A DNA stretch of 64,000 nt, from the NCBI RefSeq assembly GCF_000237085.1, contig NC_016627.1, positions 1,674,001 through 1,738,000 on the forward strand, read 5' to 3'. The DNA comes from Acetivibrio clariflavus DSM 19732. Its GTDB lineage: Bacteria; Bacillota; Clostridia; Acetivibrionales; Acetivibrionaceae. Position 1 is the first letter of the stretch. Each line of letters starts with the position of its first letter. The notes under the pieces were generated by a model. The model was not told where the DNA came from. It saw only the letters and a list, made by a program, of their open reading frames with translations, and did no database searches. Of this stretch, positions 39,442 to 49,103 are shown piece after piece. A program made the position numbers and the translations under genes.

Positions 39442-40236
39442 TTGGAAAGTGTATTATCAAAAGCATGTACCATAAAACTGCAGAATTTTGAAGGACCTTT
39501 TGATCTCTTGTTCCACCTGATTGAAAAGAATCAGGTGGATATATATGATATTCCCATTAATGAAATAACAGATCAATACATGGACTACCTTTTCCAAATG
39601 CAGGAGATGGACCTTGAAATAGCCAGTGAATTTCTTGTAATGGCTGCAACTCTATTGCATATAAAGTCAAAACTTCTGCTGCCAAGCCCTAAACAGGACA
39701 AGGAAGAAGAGGTTGACCCAAGGGAAGAACTGGTTTTAAAGCTGGTGGAATATAGAAAGTATAAACGGTTCGCGGAAATTTTAAAGGCCAGGGAAAAAGA
39801 GTGGGAAAGGGTGTACTACAGACAGCCGGAGGAAATTGATATAAAAAATGTGGACGAGCCCATAGAAATTTCCTTTGATGAGTTAAAAAGGGTATATGTT
39901 GAGCTTATTGAGCGAAATGAGAGGAAAATAAATAAAAACGCCGATAAAATGACTCAGATACTCCAAATTGAAAAAGTGACCTTAAGAAGCAAAATTAGAG
40001 AAGTGATACGAACTCTTATGCATAAAGCATATTTTAAATTTTCCGACTTGTTTTCTTTTGCTACCAGGTCTAAACTGGAGATAGTTACAGGGTTTCTGGC
40101 AATATTGGAACTGGCAAAATTGAAGAAAGTTTCAATTACCCAGAAAGCTCAGTTTGATGAGATTATAGTTCATAGAACTGCAGAAAAACTTGAAGATATA
40201 GATATAGATGAAGAAAAAATTGCAGCTGAAAGATAA
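39442..40236 (+). CDS. scpA: Segregation and condensation protein A
   Basis: 264 residues from TTG 39442, close to the usual ScpA length. The family core FEGPFDLLFHLIEKNQVDIY is at residues about 14-33 and the C-terminal winged helix reads TFLAILELAKL-like (TGFLAILELAKLKKV). ScpA is the kleisin linking the two heads of SMC in chromosome segregation, together with ScpB 55 bases downstream. GGTGGTGGG precedes the start; a longer frame from 39406 adds an unlikely N-terminus. Confidence 0.9.
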   Translation: MESVLSKACTIKLQNFEGPFDLLFHLIEKNQVDIYDIPINEITDQYMDYLFQMQEMDLEIASEFLVMAATLLHIKSKLLLPSPKQDKEEEVDPREELVLKLVEYRKYKRFAEILKAREKEWERVYYRQPEEIDIKNVDEPIEISFDELKRVYVELIERNERKINKNADKMTQILQIEKVTLRSKIREVIRTLMHKAYFKFSDLFSFATRSKLEIVTGFLAILELAKLKKVSITQKAQFDEIIVHRTAEKLEDIDIDEEKIAAER

Positions 40237-40291
40237 GTTGCATTTCTGAAAATTAAGCTGCTGTATAAGTTGTTGTGGAGGAAAGGCTCAC

Positions 40292-40882
40292 ATGGACTTA
40301 AAAAAACTTGAAGGAATAATTGAAGGACTACTTTTTGCATCGGGTGACAGATTATCTTTAGAAAAAATATGTGAGATAGCAGGTGTTGATAAAAAAACTG
40401 TCAAGCTTGTAATTAACAATATGATAGTAAACTATAACGAAAATCCTGCAAGAGGTATCACCATCCGGGAGATTAACAATGGTTATCAGCTGTGTTCAAA
40501 ACCTGAACTGTATGAATATGTGAAAGTTCTGTTTGAACCAAAGCAAAAGAGCGGTCTGTCCCAGGCAGCCTTTGAAACTCTTGCCATTATAGCTTTTAAC
40601 AGACCCATTACAAAGGCAAAAATAGAACAAATCCGGGGAGTTAATTCCGACAGTGCCATTGCAAAACTTTTGGAAAGAAATCTGATCAGGGAAGCAGGAA
40701 GATTGGATGCGCCCGGTAAGCCTATACTGTATGAGACGACGGAAGAGTTCTTCAGAAGCTTCGGTTACAAATCCGACAGCGACCTGCCCATATTTGAAAT
40801 GAATGAAATTCCTGAAGTAGTAGAACCGAGACAGGATGAAAATAACACCGATGATAAAAATGAAGAAAATGTAAATAGTTGA
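40292..40882 (+). CDS. scpB: Segregation and condensation protein B
   Basis: 196 residues with two winged-helix domains (EGLLFASGDRLSLEKICEIA and QAAFETLAIIAFNRPITKAK) and the conserved IRGVNSDSAIAKLLERNLIR. It binds ScpA and completes the SMC complex. The ribosome binding site is GGAGGAAAG. The acidic Asn/Glu-rich tail (last 25 residues) is variable. A GNRA-loop terminator follows just after its stop. Confidence 0.92.
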   Translation: MDLKKLEGIIEGLLFASGDRLSLEKICEIAGVDKKTVKLVINNMIVNYNENPARGITIREINNGYQLCSKPELYEYVKVLFEPKQKSGLSQAAFETLAIIAFNRPITKAKIEQIRGVNSDSAIAKLLERNLIREAGRLDAPGKPILYETTEEFFRSFGYKSDSDLPIFEMNEIPEVVEPRQDENNTDDKNEENVNS

Positions 40883-40897
40883 CCGAAATATTTAAAG

Positions 40898-40924
40898 AAT
40901 ACACCGAAAGGTGTATTTTTTTTG
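40898..40924 (+). terminator. Rho-independent terminator after scpB
   Basis: AATACACC (40898-40905) pairs with GGTGTATT across a GAAA tetraloop and runs into eight T residues. Its position shows that an open frame starting at 40879 is not the start of the next gene. Confidence 0.85.
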
Positions 40925-40962
40925 TCTTTAAGGAAAAAATATCTAAAAAGAGGTGTAATGAT

Positions 40963-41631
40963 GTGCTTATTGCTATTGTAATAATAACTATAGCGGTATT
41001 ATTTGCCCTATGTTTTATAAAAGTAAATTTAGCTTTTGAATATAAAAGACGGGATGTAAATGACTATTTTGCAGTATCCATATTTATATTCAATGGCTTG
41101 ATTAAATATAAAATTGAAATTCCGAAAGTGGACACAAAGAAAAAAGGTTTGTTTTTTAGAAAAGTAAAGAGAAAGAAAAAGGCAAAATCAGAAAAGAAAG
41201 AAAAATTGAGTTATGGATATATACTCGAAAGCATTCGGCAATATCGTGATTTCATGGACAAATACCGAGTGTTTTTCAGCAGAATATTTAATTATTTAAG
41301 ATGTAAAGTCAATATTAAGAAACTGGACTTCGACATTACAATAGGAACGGATAATGCCCACCATACTGCGATATTAACGGGTTTATGCTGGTCGGCTGCA
41401 GGTATTATTATTTCTTTTATTCATAACAACCTGAATCTTTCGAAAAAAAATATCAGTATTAAACCCGATTATATGGGAAAAAAATTAAAAGTTGATTTAT
41501 TTTGCATATTGAATCTAAGAATTGGACATATTATTATAGTCGGTCTTATATATTTAATGCATGTTAAACCGTTTCGAAAGTTGGCTTGTTTTATAAATAT
41601 GGCACAAAACCAAACAAATCATATTTTATGA
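40963..41631 (+). CDS. DUF2953 membrane-associated protein
   Basis: 222 residues from GTG 40963, preceded by AGAGGTG at 8 bases. An N-terminal hydrophobic helix (VLIAIVIITIAVLFALCFIK) is followed by a basic segment (RKVKRKKKAKSEKKEK) and the DUF2953 pattern IGTDNAHHTAILTGLCWSAAGII. The family is conserved in spore formers between scpB and gerW, as here, and is of unknown biochemical role. A C-terminal helix follows. Confidence 0.82.
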   Translation: MLIAIVIITIAVLFALCFIKVNLAFEYKRRDVNDYFAVSIFIFNGLIKYKIEIPKVDTKKKGLFFRKVKRKKKAKSEKKEKLSYGYILESIRQYRDFMDKYRVFFSRIFNYLRCKVNIKKLDFDITIGTDNAHHTAILTGLCWSAAGIIISFIHNNLNLSKKNISIKPDYMGKKLKVDLFCILNLRIGHIIIVGLIYLMHVKPFRKLACFINMAQNQTNHIL

Positions 41632-41750
41632 AACGGAAGTTAAAAGGTTTTATATATATTTAAGCATCAAATTGAACCTTGGCAGAAAAAGCATAATATT
41701 TAAAAGGTTTAGTACCTATATCGATAATATAAATACAGGTGGTGATTGAA

Positions 41751-42236
41751 TTGGCAGAACATCCAATACAAGGACTTATGACAACGGCAATGGAAAGTAT
41801 CAAGGATATGGTTGATGTAAATACCATAGTGGGCGATGCTGTACAGGCGCCGGATGGTACAGTAATAATTCCTATTTCAAAGGTAACCTTCGGGTTTGCA
41901 GCAGGAGGAGGAGAATTCAATTCCAAAAGCAAAGCTGGAATTGAATGTGATGACAGTGGGAAAAGGCCGGTTGAAAGTGAGGGTAACGGAAAATTTCCCT
42001 TTGCAGGAGGAAGCGGAGCAGGTGTAAGTATAAATCCTGTAGCCTTTATGGTAGTAGGGCAGGGACAAATAAAGCTGTTACCTGTAAATGTAAATTCCTC
42101 ACTGGAAAAAATACTTGACTTTATCCCTGAATTAATTGAGAAGGCAAATGACGCCTACAAAAAAAAGATAAAAATTAAGAAAGAGCTAAAGGCCTGCGAA
42201 AAGAATGCAAAAGAAGAAGAGGACGAAGAAGAGTAA
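41751..42236 (+). CDS. ytfJ: Sporulation protein GerW/YtfJ
   Basis: 161 residues from TTG 41751 (AGGTGG 8 bases upstream). The family start AEHPIQGLMTTAMESIKDMV, the Gly-rich FGFAAGGGEF and the GGSGAGVSINPVAFMVV block are all present. The protein is a forespore protein that affects nutrient-triggered spore germination (GerW) in Bacillus; gene order DUF2953-gerW is widely conserved. The tail ends in an acidic Glu/Asp run. Confidence 0.92.
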   Translation: MAEHPIQGLMTTAMESIKDMVDVNTIVGDAVQAPDGTVIIPISKVTFGFAAGGGEFNSKSKAGIECDDSGKRPVESEGNGKFPFAGGSGAGVSINPVAFMVVGQGQIKLLPVNVNSSLEKILDFIPELIEKANDAYKKKIKIKKELKACEKNAKEEEDEEE

Positions 42237-42242
42237 ATACTT

Positions 42243-42272
42243 AAAAGGTGGGAAGAAATCCTGCCTTTTTGT
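42243..42272 (+). terminator. Terminator after ytfJ
   Basis: AAAGGTGGGA pairs with TCCTGCCTTT (two G-U pairs) around a 5-base loop and ends in TTTTTG. Confidence 0.65.
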
Positions 42273-42424
42273 TTTGATAGACTTTTAACTTGAGAGTAAA
42301 GGTAAACTACTCGGAAAAAATAATCTTTACGAATTTTTCCTTTAACTCGTAGAAATTGTTTGCAGCATAAAGTATAATACTCTTGTATTGGCAGAAAAAA
42401 GATTAAGAGGTTGAGAAATAATAT

Positions 42425-43138
42425 ATGGAATTGGTAAGGTTACAAAAGTACATTGCCGATTGCGGTGTGGCTTCAAGAAGAAAAGCGGAAGAACTTATAA
42501 AACAGGCAAGGGTTAAAGTAAACGGAACGGTTGTAACTGAAATGGGAATAAAGGTCAGTGATGCCGATTTGGTTGAAGTAGACGGCAAAATAATAAAGCC
42601 TGAAAATAAAAAAGTGTACATTTTGCTGAATAAACCGCCCGGGTATGTGACTACAGTAAAAGATCAGTTTGGGAGACCTACTGTAATTGATCTTTTAAAA
42701 GGGGTAAAGGAAAGAGTATTTCCGGTAGGAAGGCTTGATTATGAGACAACGGGACTTTTGATTCTTACCAATGACGGGGACTTTGCTTACAGGATGACTC
42801 ATCCAAAGCATAAAGTTGAAAAAACGTATCTTGCAACAATTGCCGGCATTCCCACCGGTGAGGAAATAAGCAGGTTTGAAAAAGGTTTGAGGATAGAAGA
42901 TTACATTACGGCACCTGCTAAATTTAAGATAGTTGCAAAAAATAAGCAAAACTGTGTGGCAGAGATAACCATTCATGAGGGACGCAACCGTCAGGTAAGG
43001 AAAATGTGCGAGGCAATAGGTCATCCGGTATTGTCATTAAAGAGAATTTCAATCGGTAAACTGTCCATAGGCAATTTGGCTGAGGGAGATTGGCGGGAAC
43101 TGACACAGGACGAGGTAAAATCCCTTCTTTCACTATGA
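42425..43138 (+). CDS. rluB: 23S rRNA pseudouridine synthase, RsuA/RluB family
   Basis: 237 residues. An S4 domain (RLQKYIADCGVASRRKAEEL) precedes the catalytic domain with the Asp nucleophile in VGRLDYETTGLLILTNDGDF and the motif HEGRNRQVRKMCEAIGHPV. It converts uridine to pseudouridine in 23S rRNA (E. coli RluB site by homology). It is followed by a hairpin and by a divergent DUF1540 gene. Confidence 0.93.
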   Translation: MELVRLQKYIADCGVASRRKAEELIKQARVKVNGTVVTEMGIKVSDADLVEVDGKIIKPENKKVYILLNKPPGYVTTVKDQFGRPTVIDLLKGVKERVFPVGRLDYETTGLLILTNDGDFAYRMTHPKHKVEKTYLATIAGIPTGEEISRFEKGLRIEDYITAPAKFKIVAKNKQNCVAEITIHEGRNRQVRKMCEAIGHPVLSLKRISIGKLSIGNLAEGDWRELTQDEVKSLLSL

Positions 43139-43167
43139 TTTTGTTTATTGGCAGAGGATAAGTGAAA

Positions 43168-43191
43168 GGTCAGGGGAAATCTCCCCTGACC
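43168..43191. other. Perfect 10-bp hairpin after the pseudouridine synthase gene
   Basis: GGTCAGGGGA pairs with TCCCCTGACC across an AATC loop. There is no T run on either strand, so it may not terminate by itself. Confidence 0.5.
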
Positions 43192-43252
43192 TCAGGCAGT
43201 GATAATTCTTTGTCCTTTTCTACTTTTTTTGCTGTCTTTTCGTTGCTATCAT

Positions 43253-43429
43253 TTATTCTTTTATATCACGGGTTTTATAACTTGCACAAAGAGTTTCATC
43301 GTACGGGGCACCACTGTCTGACTTAGCTGCGGCACTTACCTGAATTGCGTCCAGGGTACATAAGTTTTCGCTGAATTCATTGTAAATACAACTTCCCACT
43401 GAACACAAAATCTTTTGACATTTAGCCAT
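43253..43429 (-). CDS. DUF1540 Cys-rich mini-protein
   Basis: 58 residues on the minus strand. The four Cys are spaced as in DUF1540: CQKILCSVGSCIYNEFSENLC followed by TLDAIQVSAA and ETLCASYKTRD (cysteines at residues 4, 9, 14, 24 and 48). AGGAGGGG lies 7 bases before ATG 43429. Proteins of this type are common in clostridia and bind metal in some cases; no function is known here. It is alone between the convergent pseudouridine synthase and speE. Confidence 0.88.
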   Translation of the reverse strand: MAKCQKILCSVGSCIYNEFSENLCTLDAIQVSAAAKSDSGAPYDETLCASYKTRDIKE

Positions 43430-43507
43430 ACAGCAACCCCTCCTCGATTTACTTGTGCAATATTATTATGCCAATAAAAAAGTTAAATATTTGTTGAAAT
43501 ATTTTCT

Positions 43508-43536
43508 TTGACAAATTAATGTTTCCAATTTAAAAT
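43508..43536 (+). promoter_or_regulatory. Predicted speE promoter
   Basis: TTGACA (43508-43513), a 17-base spacer and TAAAAT (43531-43536), about 95 bases before speE. Confidence 0.5.
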
Positions 43537-43630
43537 AATAGTTACTGTCATTTTAAAAAAGAATTTTGAAGAATTTCAATAAAATGAGTTAATAATTACT
43601 ATAACTAAAATTATTCGAGGAGTGAATGGG

Positions 43631-44458
43631 ATGGAATTATGGTACACTGAATTTCAAACACCCAATGTTGGAATCACATGTAAGACAAAAAAGACTTATC
43701 ACACTGAAAAGACGGAGTTTCAGGATCTTGCGCTGATAGAAACGGAACAGTTCGGAAGAATGCTTGTTTTAGACGGAACAGTACAGACTACTATAGAAGA
43801 CGAATTTGTATATCATGAAATGATTAGCCACGTTCCTCTCTTTACGCACCAAAATCCTAAAAAGGTACTTGTGATTGGTGGAGGGGACGGAGGAGCAATA
43901 AGAGAAATAATCAAGCACCCTTCCGTTGAGAAGGCAGTGCTTTGCGAAATAGACAGACGTGTTATTGAAGTGTCAAAAGAATACCTTCCGGAGATAAGCT
44001 GTGCTTTGAATGATAAAAAGGTAGAAGTACTTGTCGCCGACGGTATAAAATATGTTAAGGAAAACAAAGGTGAATTCGATGTTATACTGGTTGACTCTAC
44101 AGACCCTGTAGGGCCGGCTGTAGGTCTGTTTGCCGTTGATTTTTACAGATCCATATATGAAGCATTAAAGGAAGACGGAATATTCGTTGCACAGACTGAA
44201 TCGCCCTTTTTCCATAAGGATTTGATTAAAAGCGTATACAGAGATGTAAGTTCCATATTCCCGATTACAAGGCTCTATACCTGTGCTATACCTACTTACC
44301 CAAGCGGATATTGGAGTTTTACCATGGGCTCTAAAAAATATGATCCCCTTGAAACCGATATATCCAAAATACCGGATTTAGATACAAAGTATTACTGTCC
44401 GCAGATACATAAAGCAGTATTTGCTCTGCCAAAGTTTGTAGCGGATTTAGTGAAATAG
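43631..44458 (+). CDS. speE: Spermidine synthase
   Basis: 275 residues from ATG 43631 (GAGGAG 8 bases before). The decarboxylated-SAM binding site has [12 protein letters not shown], the polyamine site has [14 protein letters not shown], and SPFFHKDL is conserved. It makes spermidine from putrescine. speB follows after 10 bases and supplies putrescine, so the two form a polyamine operon; the arginine decarboxylase they need is outside the window. Confidence 0.94.
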   Translation: MELWYTEFQTPNVGITCKTKKTYHTEKTEFQDLALIETEQFGRMLVLDGTVQTTIEDEFVYHEMISHVPLFTHQNPKKVLVIGGGDGGAIREIIKHPSVEKAVLCEIDRRVIEVSKEYLPEISCALNDKKVEVLVADGIKYVKENKGEFDVILVDSTDPVGPAVGLFAVDFYRSIYEALKEDGIFVAQTESPFFHKDLIKSVYRDVSSIFPITRLYTCAIPTYPSGYWSFTMGSKKYDPLETDISKIPDLDTKYYCPQIHKAVFALPKFVADLVK

Positions 44459-44468
44459 AGGTTTTGCT

Positions 44469-45338
44469 ATGAGTTTGAAAAACGGGAAAATGACTTTATC
44501 GACAAAATTTATGGGCAGTTGTGAAAACTATGGGGACGCAAACGTAGTTATGGTGGGTGTCCCAATGGATTTTACCTGCAGTTTCAGACCGGGGACAAGA
44601 TTTGGTCCTCAAAAAATAAGAGAAGTTTCTATAGGCATTGAAGAGTACAGTATTTACATGGATAAGAGCCTTGAAGATTATGCTTATTTTGATTCGGGAG
44701 ATTTGGATTTGCCCTTCGGGAATGTTGAAAAGAGCCTTGAGTTAATAGGGCAGTCGGCAAAGGAAATTCTTGAGGACGGCAAACTTCCGCTTTTTATAGG
44801 TGGGGAGCATCTTATCAGTGTACCAGTTATAAAAGAAGTTTACAATAAATATGGGGACGACCTGATAGTTATTCATTTTGATGCCCATGCCGATTTGAGA
44901 GAAGAATACTTAGGCTGCGCTAATTCTCACGCTTCAGCTATAAGAAGGCTTGTCGACTTTATGCCAGGCAAAAACATCTATCAATTTGGAATACGATCGG
45001 GCACTAAGGAAGAATTTGAGTATGCAAAGGTAAACACCAACATGTATACAATTGAGGTGCTTGAGCCGCTGAAGAAAGTGGTCGACAAGTTTAAGGGAAA
45101 ACCTGTATATTTTACGTTGGATATTGATGTGGTAGATCCTGCCTATGCCAATGGGACAGGCACTCCTGAGCCTGGAGGCATATCCTCAAAAGAGCTTATA
45201 CAGGCGTTGGAAGTTTTGAAAGATTTGAATATTGTAGGTTTCGATATAGTTGAAGTATCCCCTCACTATGACCAATCGGACAGAACAGCGGTTTTAGCTG
45301 CCAAGGTTATCAGGGATATGATCATGATAATGGGGTAG
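44469..45338 (+). CDS. speB: Agmatinase
   Basis: 289 residues of the arginase/agmatinase family. The manganese ligands lie in GGEHLIS, HFDAHADLR and DIDVVDPAYANGTGTPEPGG. It converts agmatine to putrescine and urea, feeding SpeE. Spacing to speE is 10 bases, so they are co-transcribed. The C-terminal ends with RTAVLAAKVIRDMIM, as in the family. Confidence 0.94.
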   Translation: MSLKNGKMTLSTKFMGSCENYGDANVVMVGVPMDFTCSFRPGTRFGPQKIREVSIGIEEYSIYMDKSLEDYAYFDSGDLDLPFGNVEKSLELIGQSAKEILEDGKLPLFIGGEHLISVPVIKEVYNKYGDDLIVIHFDAHADLREEYLGCANSHASAIRRLVDFMPGKNIYQFGIRSGTKEEFEYAKVNTNMYTIEVLEPLKKVVDKFKGKPVYFTLDIDVVDPAYANGTGTPEPGGISSKELIQALEVLKDLNIVGFDIVEVSPHYDQSDRTAVLAAKVIRDMIMIMG

Positions 45339-45380
45339 TATAAATCAAAAAAGTATGAGAAAAGCATTTTATAGCAAGTT

Positions 45381-45479
45381 TAGAGCCTGTTAATACGACG
45401 GTAAAAGGAAAGCATTCGGTTTATATATAGGTTTTTGCCTGGCTTTTGTATTGCAAAAAAGAAGTATTTACAGGCTCTA
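45381..45479. repeat. Inverted-repeat element between speB and mnmM
   Basis: TAGAGCCTGT (45381-45390) is inverted as ACAGGCTCTA (45470-45479), enclosing 79 bases. It resembles a very short MITE but without a transposase relation that I can see; a scan for further copies would decide. Confidence 0.4.
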
Positions 45480-45566
45480 GGCTGCAGAACTTAAGTTTTG
45501 TAATGTTTTTTTTCTTTGCTCTTTCTGTTTCTGAAAATGGGCAAAAGACAATAGGAGGCCTTTTAT

Positions 45567-46133
45567 ATGCCTAAAATAGCCAATTCATTAACTCAGTCCC
45601 ATCAGTATATCGAACGCTTTGTTGAACCCGGAGATATAGTAATTGATGCTACTGCAGGCAACGGAAACGATACGGTATTTCTCGCAAAACTTGTGGGTGA
45701 AAACGGAAAGGTATTTGCCTTCGATATACAAAAAGTTGCCATTGAAAGGACACGGGAAAAGCTTTTAAAAATTGGTTTAATGGATAGGGTTGAACTTATA
45801 AATGACGGTCATGAGAATCTTGATAAATACATACAAAACAGTGTAAAAGCTGTAATGTTCAATTTGGGATATCTTCCAGGAGGAGACCACAAAATAGGGA
45901 CAAAGGCAGAGACCACAATATGTGCAATAGAAAAGGCAATGGAACTTTTGGTTGCAGGCGGGTTAATAAGTATTGTGGTTTATCATGGAGGTGATAGCGG
46001 ATTTGAGGAAAAAAACAGGGTAATGGAATATTTGTATAATATTGATCCGAAGAAATATACAGTAATGAAAACGGAATTTATTAATCAACCCAATTGCCCG
46101 CCGATATTGGTGTGTATTGAAAAGATAGGATAA
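45567..46133 (+). CDS. mnmM: tRNA (mnm5s2U34) methyltransferase MnmM
   Basis: 188 residues of the YtqB/MnmM family. The SAM-binding motif is IDATAGNGNDTVFLA, and the conserved AVMFNLGYLPGGDHKIGTKAET is typical. It methylates 5-aminomethyl-2-thiouridine at position 34 of tRNAs. RBS AGGAGGCC precedes ATG 45567. The function is by homology to the characterised Bacillus protein. Confidence 0.88.
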   Translation: MPKIANSLTQSHQYIERFVEPGDIVIDATAGNGNDTVFLAKLVGENGKVFAFDIQKVAIERTREKLLKIGLMDRVELINDGHENLDKYIQNSVKAVMFNLGYLPGGDHKIGTKAETTICAIEKAMELLVAGGLISIVVYHGGDSGFEEKNRVMEYLYNIDPKKYTVMKTEFINQPNCPPILVCIEKIG

Positions 46134-46216
46134 TATTAAGAGCTAAACTTCTGTTAATTTTGTGTCAGTTTTATAATTGCTGGAACTAATTTTGGCTGTG
46201 GGGTAAGAAGGTACGA

Positions 46217-46957
46217 TTAAACCACAGTGGAAGCAAAAATATAAAAAACGATAAAAAAGACAAGTAACACTGAAATTGTGTAAACAGTGTATTTGAGTCT
46301 GTTAAAAACTTTCCATTCATGTTCTATATGTTGTTTTTGCTTTACCAAACTGGCAATAAGTTCATTCAGCAGTATATTGTTTTCATTGTCTATGCTGCTC
46401 AATTCAAGCCCGTAGGAATATCTATTCTTTTTTATGTTTTTTGTACGCAGTACATTGGTTTGAAAAGTCAATTCCGCTTCCGGAGACAAATATGTCTTTA
46501 CCGTTATATCTGATACTTCCTTAATGGGTTCGTTAGTATACACCATACAGCCATTAAGACTGATATCTACCATTTTTCCGGAGTACTCACCGTCAGGTGT
46601 TTTTATAACACAATCGTAATTTACATTAAAACGCTCGGATTTTCTGTTATTTTTATAATTTAACACTTTATCAATCTGAATGGTAATAGCTTGTTTCCTA
46701 ATCGATATGACCTTTCTCATTATATTGCCGTAAAACAGAATTTCATTGTTGTTGTGCATAGATTTGACTGTTACCTTGGTTCCTTCCGTCAGAAAGTCTT
46801 TGAAGTATTTTGCGGGCAGAAAAATTTCGGCAACGCTTTTATCTAAATTTATATAAGTTATTATTCCATGAATCCAGTTTTGGCTGTTATCTATGCAAAC
46901 TCTGCAAAACATTGTTGACTTTTTTGAATCTGAGTTTTTCTTAAACAATAGAACCAC
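46217..46957 (-). CDS. PilZ domain protein (c-di-GMP receptor)
   Basis: 246 residues on the minus strand. An N-terminal YcgR-like beta domain precedes the PilZ domain, whose c-di-GMP-binding residues are in NNRKSERFN (RxxxR-like) and DISLNGC (D/NxSxxG). A single C-terminal membrane helix (TVYTISVLLVFFIVFYIFA) follows. It probably responds to c-di-GMP at the membrane; the downstream process is unknown. The GTG at 46957 is used; the ribosome binding site AAAGGG is unusually close, so a TTG at 46948 is possible. Confidence 0.83.
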   Translation of the reverse strand: MVLLFKKNSDSKKSTMFCRVCIDNSQNWIHGIITYINLDKSVAEIFLPAKYFKDFLTEGTKVTVKSMHNNNEILFYGNIMRKVISIRKQAITIQIDKVLNYKNNRKSERFNVNYDCVIKTPDGEYSGKMVDISLNGCMVYTNEPIKEVSDITVKTYLSPEAELTFQTNVLRTKNIKKNRYSYGLELSSIDNENNILLNELIASLVKQKQHIEHEWKVFNRLKYTVYTISVLLVFFIVFYIFASTVV

Positions 46958-47114
46958 ATCCCTTTAAAAGAATTTGGTCAATATAAGCATCGGCAAATCC
47001 GATAAAAAACTGGATATGTTTTTTAAAAATTATTATAATAGTTTTATGAGCTTTGATAATGGGAAATAAATATATAGTGCTGTAAAATTGTTAAGGCAAA
47101 AAGCCGGGAAATTA

Positions 47115-47143
47115 TTGCAATTATTTAAAAAGTAAGGTATAAT
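47115..47143 (+). promoter_or_regulatory. Predicted promoter of the transcarboxylase operon
   Basis: TTGCAA (47115-47120), a 17-base spacer and TATAAT (47138-47143), 123 bases before the first gene. The 309-base gap with the divergent PilZ gene otherwise shows no gene. Confidence 0.55.
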
Positions 47144-47266
47144 TTAATAAATTAGTACCAGGTAATAATATCATATAATAAAGTTTAATAAAAGAGGTTT
47201 TTAGCCTTATTATCACTAAATAAAGGTTAAATGAAGGACAAATACGCAAAAAGAGGTGGGAAACAG

Positions 47267-48817
47267 ATGGCGCAAGTTGACAAATTGAGTCTTCTCCAAG
47301 CAAAAAAAGCTGAAGTCGAGCAGGGCGGAGGAGCCGAAAAAATAGCAAAACAACACGAAGCCGGAAAAATGACTGCAAGAGAAAGGATTAAGGAACTGTT
47401 TGATGAGAACAGCTTTGTTGAAATTGATACTTTTGTTGAAACCAGAAGTATAGAGTTTGACATGCAGAAGAAAAAAGTACCCGGAGACGGTGTTGTAACA
47501 GGTTATGGTTCAATAAACGGACGTTTGGTATTTGTGGCCGCACAGGATTTTACGGTGATTGGCGGTTCGCTGGGCGAAATGCATGCAAAGAAAATTACAA
47601 AAGTAATGGATATGGCAATGAAGATGGGTGCACCTTTTATCAGTATCAACGATTCCGGAGGTGCAAGAATTGAAGAAGGAATTGATTCTTTGAGTGGATT
47701 TGGAGATATATTTTTCAGAAATACTCTGGCTTCCGGTGTAATTCCTCAAATTTCAGTTATAATGGGACCCTGTGCCGGAGGTGCTGTTTATTCCCCTGCC
47801 ATAACTGACTTTATCTTTATGGTTGAAAAAACAAGTCAGATGTTTATCACAGGACCGCAGGTAATAAAAGCGGTAACAGGGGAAGATGTTACTTTTGAAA
47901 AATTGGGCGGAGCAGACACTCACAACTCTGTAAGCGGTGTTGCACATTTTAAATGTGCAAGTGAGAAAGAGTGTATTGAGGAGATAAAGAGACTTATCAG
48001 TTTCCTTCCCGATAACAATCTTACCGATGTTCCTTTCTATGAAAACAGAGATGATATAAACAGAATATGTGACAATTTGAACGAAATCGTACCAGAAGAT
48101 TCAAACAAGCCTTATGATATGATGGATATTATTACTTCCGTTGTAGACAACGGCGAGTTCATGGAAGTTCAAAAGCATTTTGCACAGAATATTATAGTCG
48201 GTTTTGGAAGGTTGAACGGCGGAACAGTAGGTATAGTTGCCAATCAGCCTAAGTTTGCTGCCGGTGTATTGGATGTCAATTCATCGGATAAAGCTGCAAG
48301 ATTTATTCGATTCTGTGATGCTTTCAATATTCCTTTGGTAACATTTACCGATGTGCCGGGATATTTGCCGGGAGTAGGCCAGGAACACAACGGCGTTATA
48401 AGACATGGTGCAAAGTTACTTTATGCTTTCTCTGAGGCAACGGTGCCTAAAATAAATGTAATAGTGAGAAAAGCCTATGGTGGTGCTTATATTGCCATGA
48501 ACAGCAAGCACTTAGGAGCAGATCAGGTATTTGCATGGCCTACAGCCGAAATAGCTGTAATGGGACCGGAAGGTGCGGCAAATATCATATTCAGAAAAGA
48601 AATTGCCAAAGCTGAGGATCCTGTTCAAACAAGAAATCAATTGATTCAGGAGTACAGGAATAAATTCTCGAATCCTTATATAGCTGCTTCAAGAGGCTAT
48701 GTGGATGATGTTATCGAACCGGCTACAACAAGAATCAGGATAATAAGTGCTTTAGAAATGCTTGCCAGCAAGAGGGAAAACAGACCGGCCAAAAAGCACG
48801 GAAATATTCCTTTGTAA
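47267..48817 (+). CDS. Carboxyltransferase (methylmalonyl-CoA type), 12S-like subunit
   Basis: 516 residues from ATG 47267 (AGAGGTGGG 6 bases upstream; ATG 47231 is in frame but further up). The crotonase-like double domain reads [36 protein letters not shown] and [20 protein letters not shown]. It is the acyl-CoA carboxyltransferase subunit, which moves CO2 between an acyl-CoA and biotin. With the biotin carrier and 5S genes below and no biotin carboxylase gene here, it fits methylmalonyl-CoA:pyruvate transcarboxylase or a decarboxylase. Confidence 0.9.
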   Translation: MAQVDKLSLLQAKKAEVEQGGGAEKIAKQHEAGKMTARERIKELFDENSFVEIDTFVETRSIEFDMQKKKVPGDGVVTGYGSINGRLVFVAAQDFTVIGGSLGEMHAKKITKVMDMAMKMGAPFISINDSGGARIEEGIDSLSGFGDIFFRNTLASGVIPQISVIMGPCAGGAVYSPAITDFIFMVEKTSQMFITGPQVIKAVTGEDVTFEKLGGADTHNSVSGVAHFKCASEKECIEEIKRLISFLPDNNLTDVPFYENRDDINRICDNLNEIVPEDSNKPYDMMDIITSVVDNGEFMEVQKHFAQNIIVGFGRLNGGTVGIVANQPKFAAGVLDVNSSDKAARFIRFCDAFNIPLVTFTDVPGYLPGVGQEHNGVIRHGAKLLYAFSEATVPKINVIVRKAYGGAYIAMNSKHLGADQVFAWPTAEIAVMGPEGAANIIFRKEIAKAEDPVQTRNQLIQEYRNKFSNPYIAASRGYVDDVIEPATTRIRIISALEMLASKRENRPAKKHGNIPL

Positions 48818-48919
48818 TAATAGTGTATATAAAATAGCTTAGTGCCTCATAATGGAATCAGATATTTAAGAGGTTGAGGCCGAGAACATTAAATTATTAA
48901 AATGACCTTGGAGGTTTGT

Positions 48920-49090
48920 ATGAAGGAAGCTATAAATGATGAAATTATATCGGTTATAATGGCGGCGATTTCCATGATGGAATCGAGACCAGGGTATAAA
49001 TTGGTAGTGAAATCATTCAGACGAATACCACAGACAGCACCGGTATGGTCTGCAACCGGTAGATACGAACGTTTAAAGAGTAAAATCTAA
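48920..49090 (+). CDS. Small soluble OadG-like subunit of the carboxyltransferase complex
   Basis: 56 residues from ATG 48920 (GGAGG 5 bases before; an in-frame ATG at 48902 precedes that site). It has the helical segment [20 protein letters not shown] and the terminal motif [20 protein letters not shown] that end gamma subunits of sodium-pumping decarboxylases, but lacks their membrane helix. It sits between 12S and biotin carrier genes and is probably an assembly subunit. Confidence 0.72.
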   Translation: MKEAINDEIISVIMAAISMMESRPGYKLVVKSFRRIPQTAPVWSATGRYERLKSKI

Positions 49091-49103
49091 AGGAGGATTA
49101 AGC

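Noticed and set aside
40879-40962. Start of the DUF2953 gene at 40879
   Set aside because: A strong scpB terminator lies inside this stretch and a better start with AGAGGTG exists at 40963.
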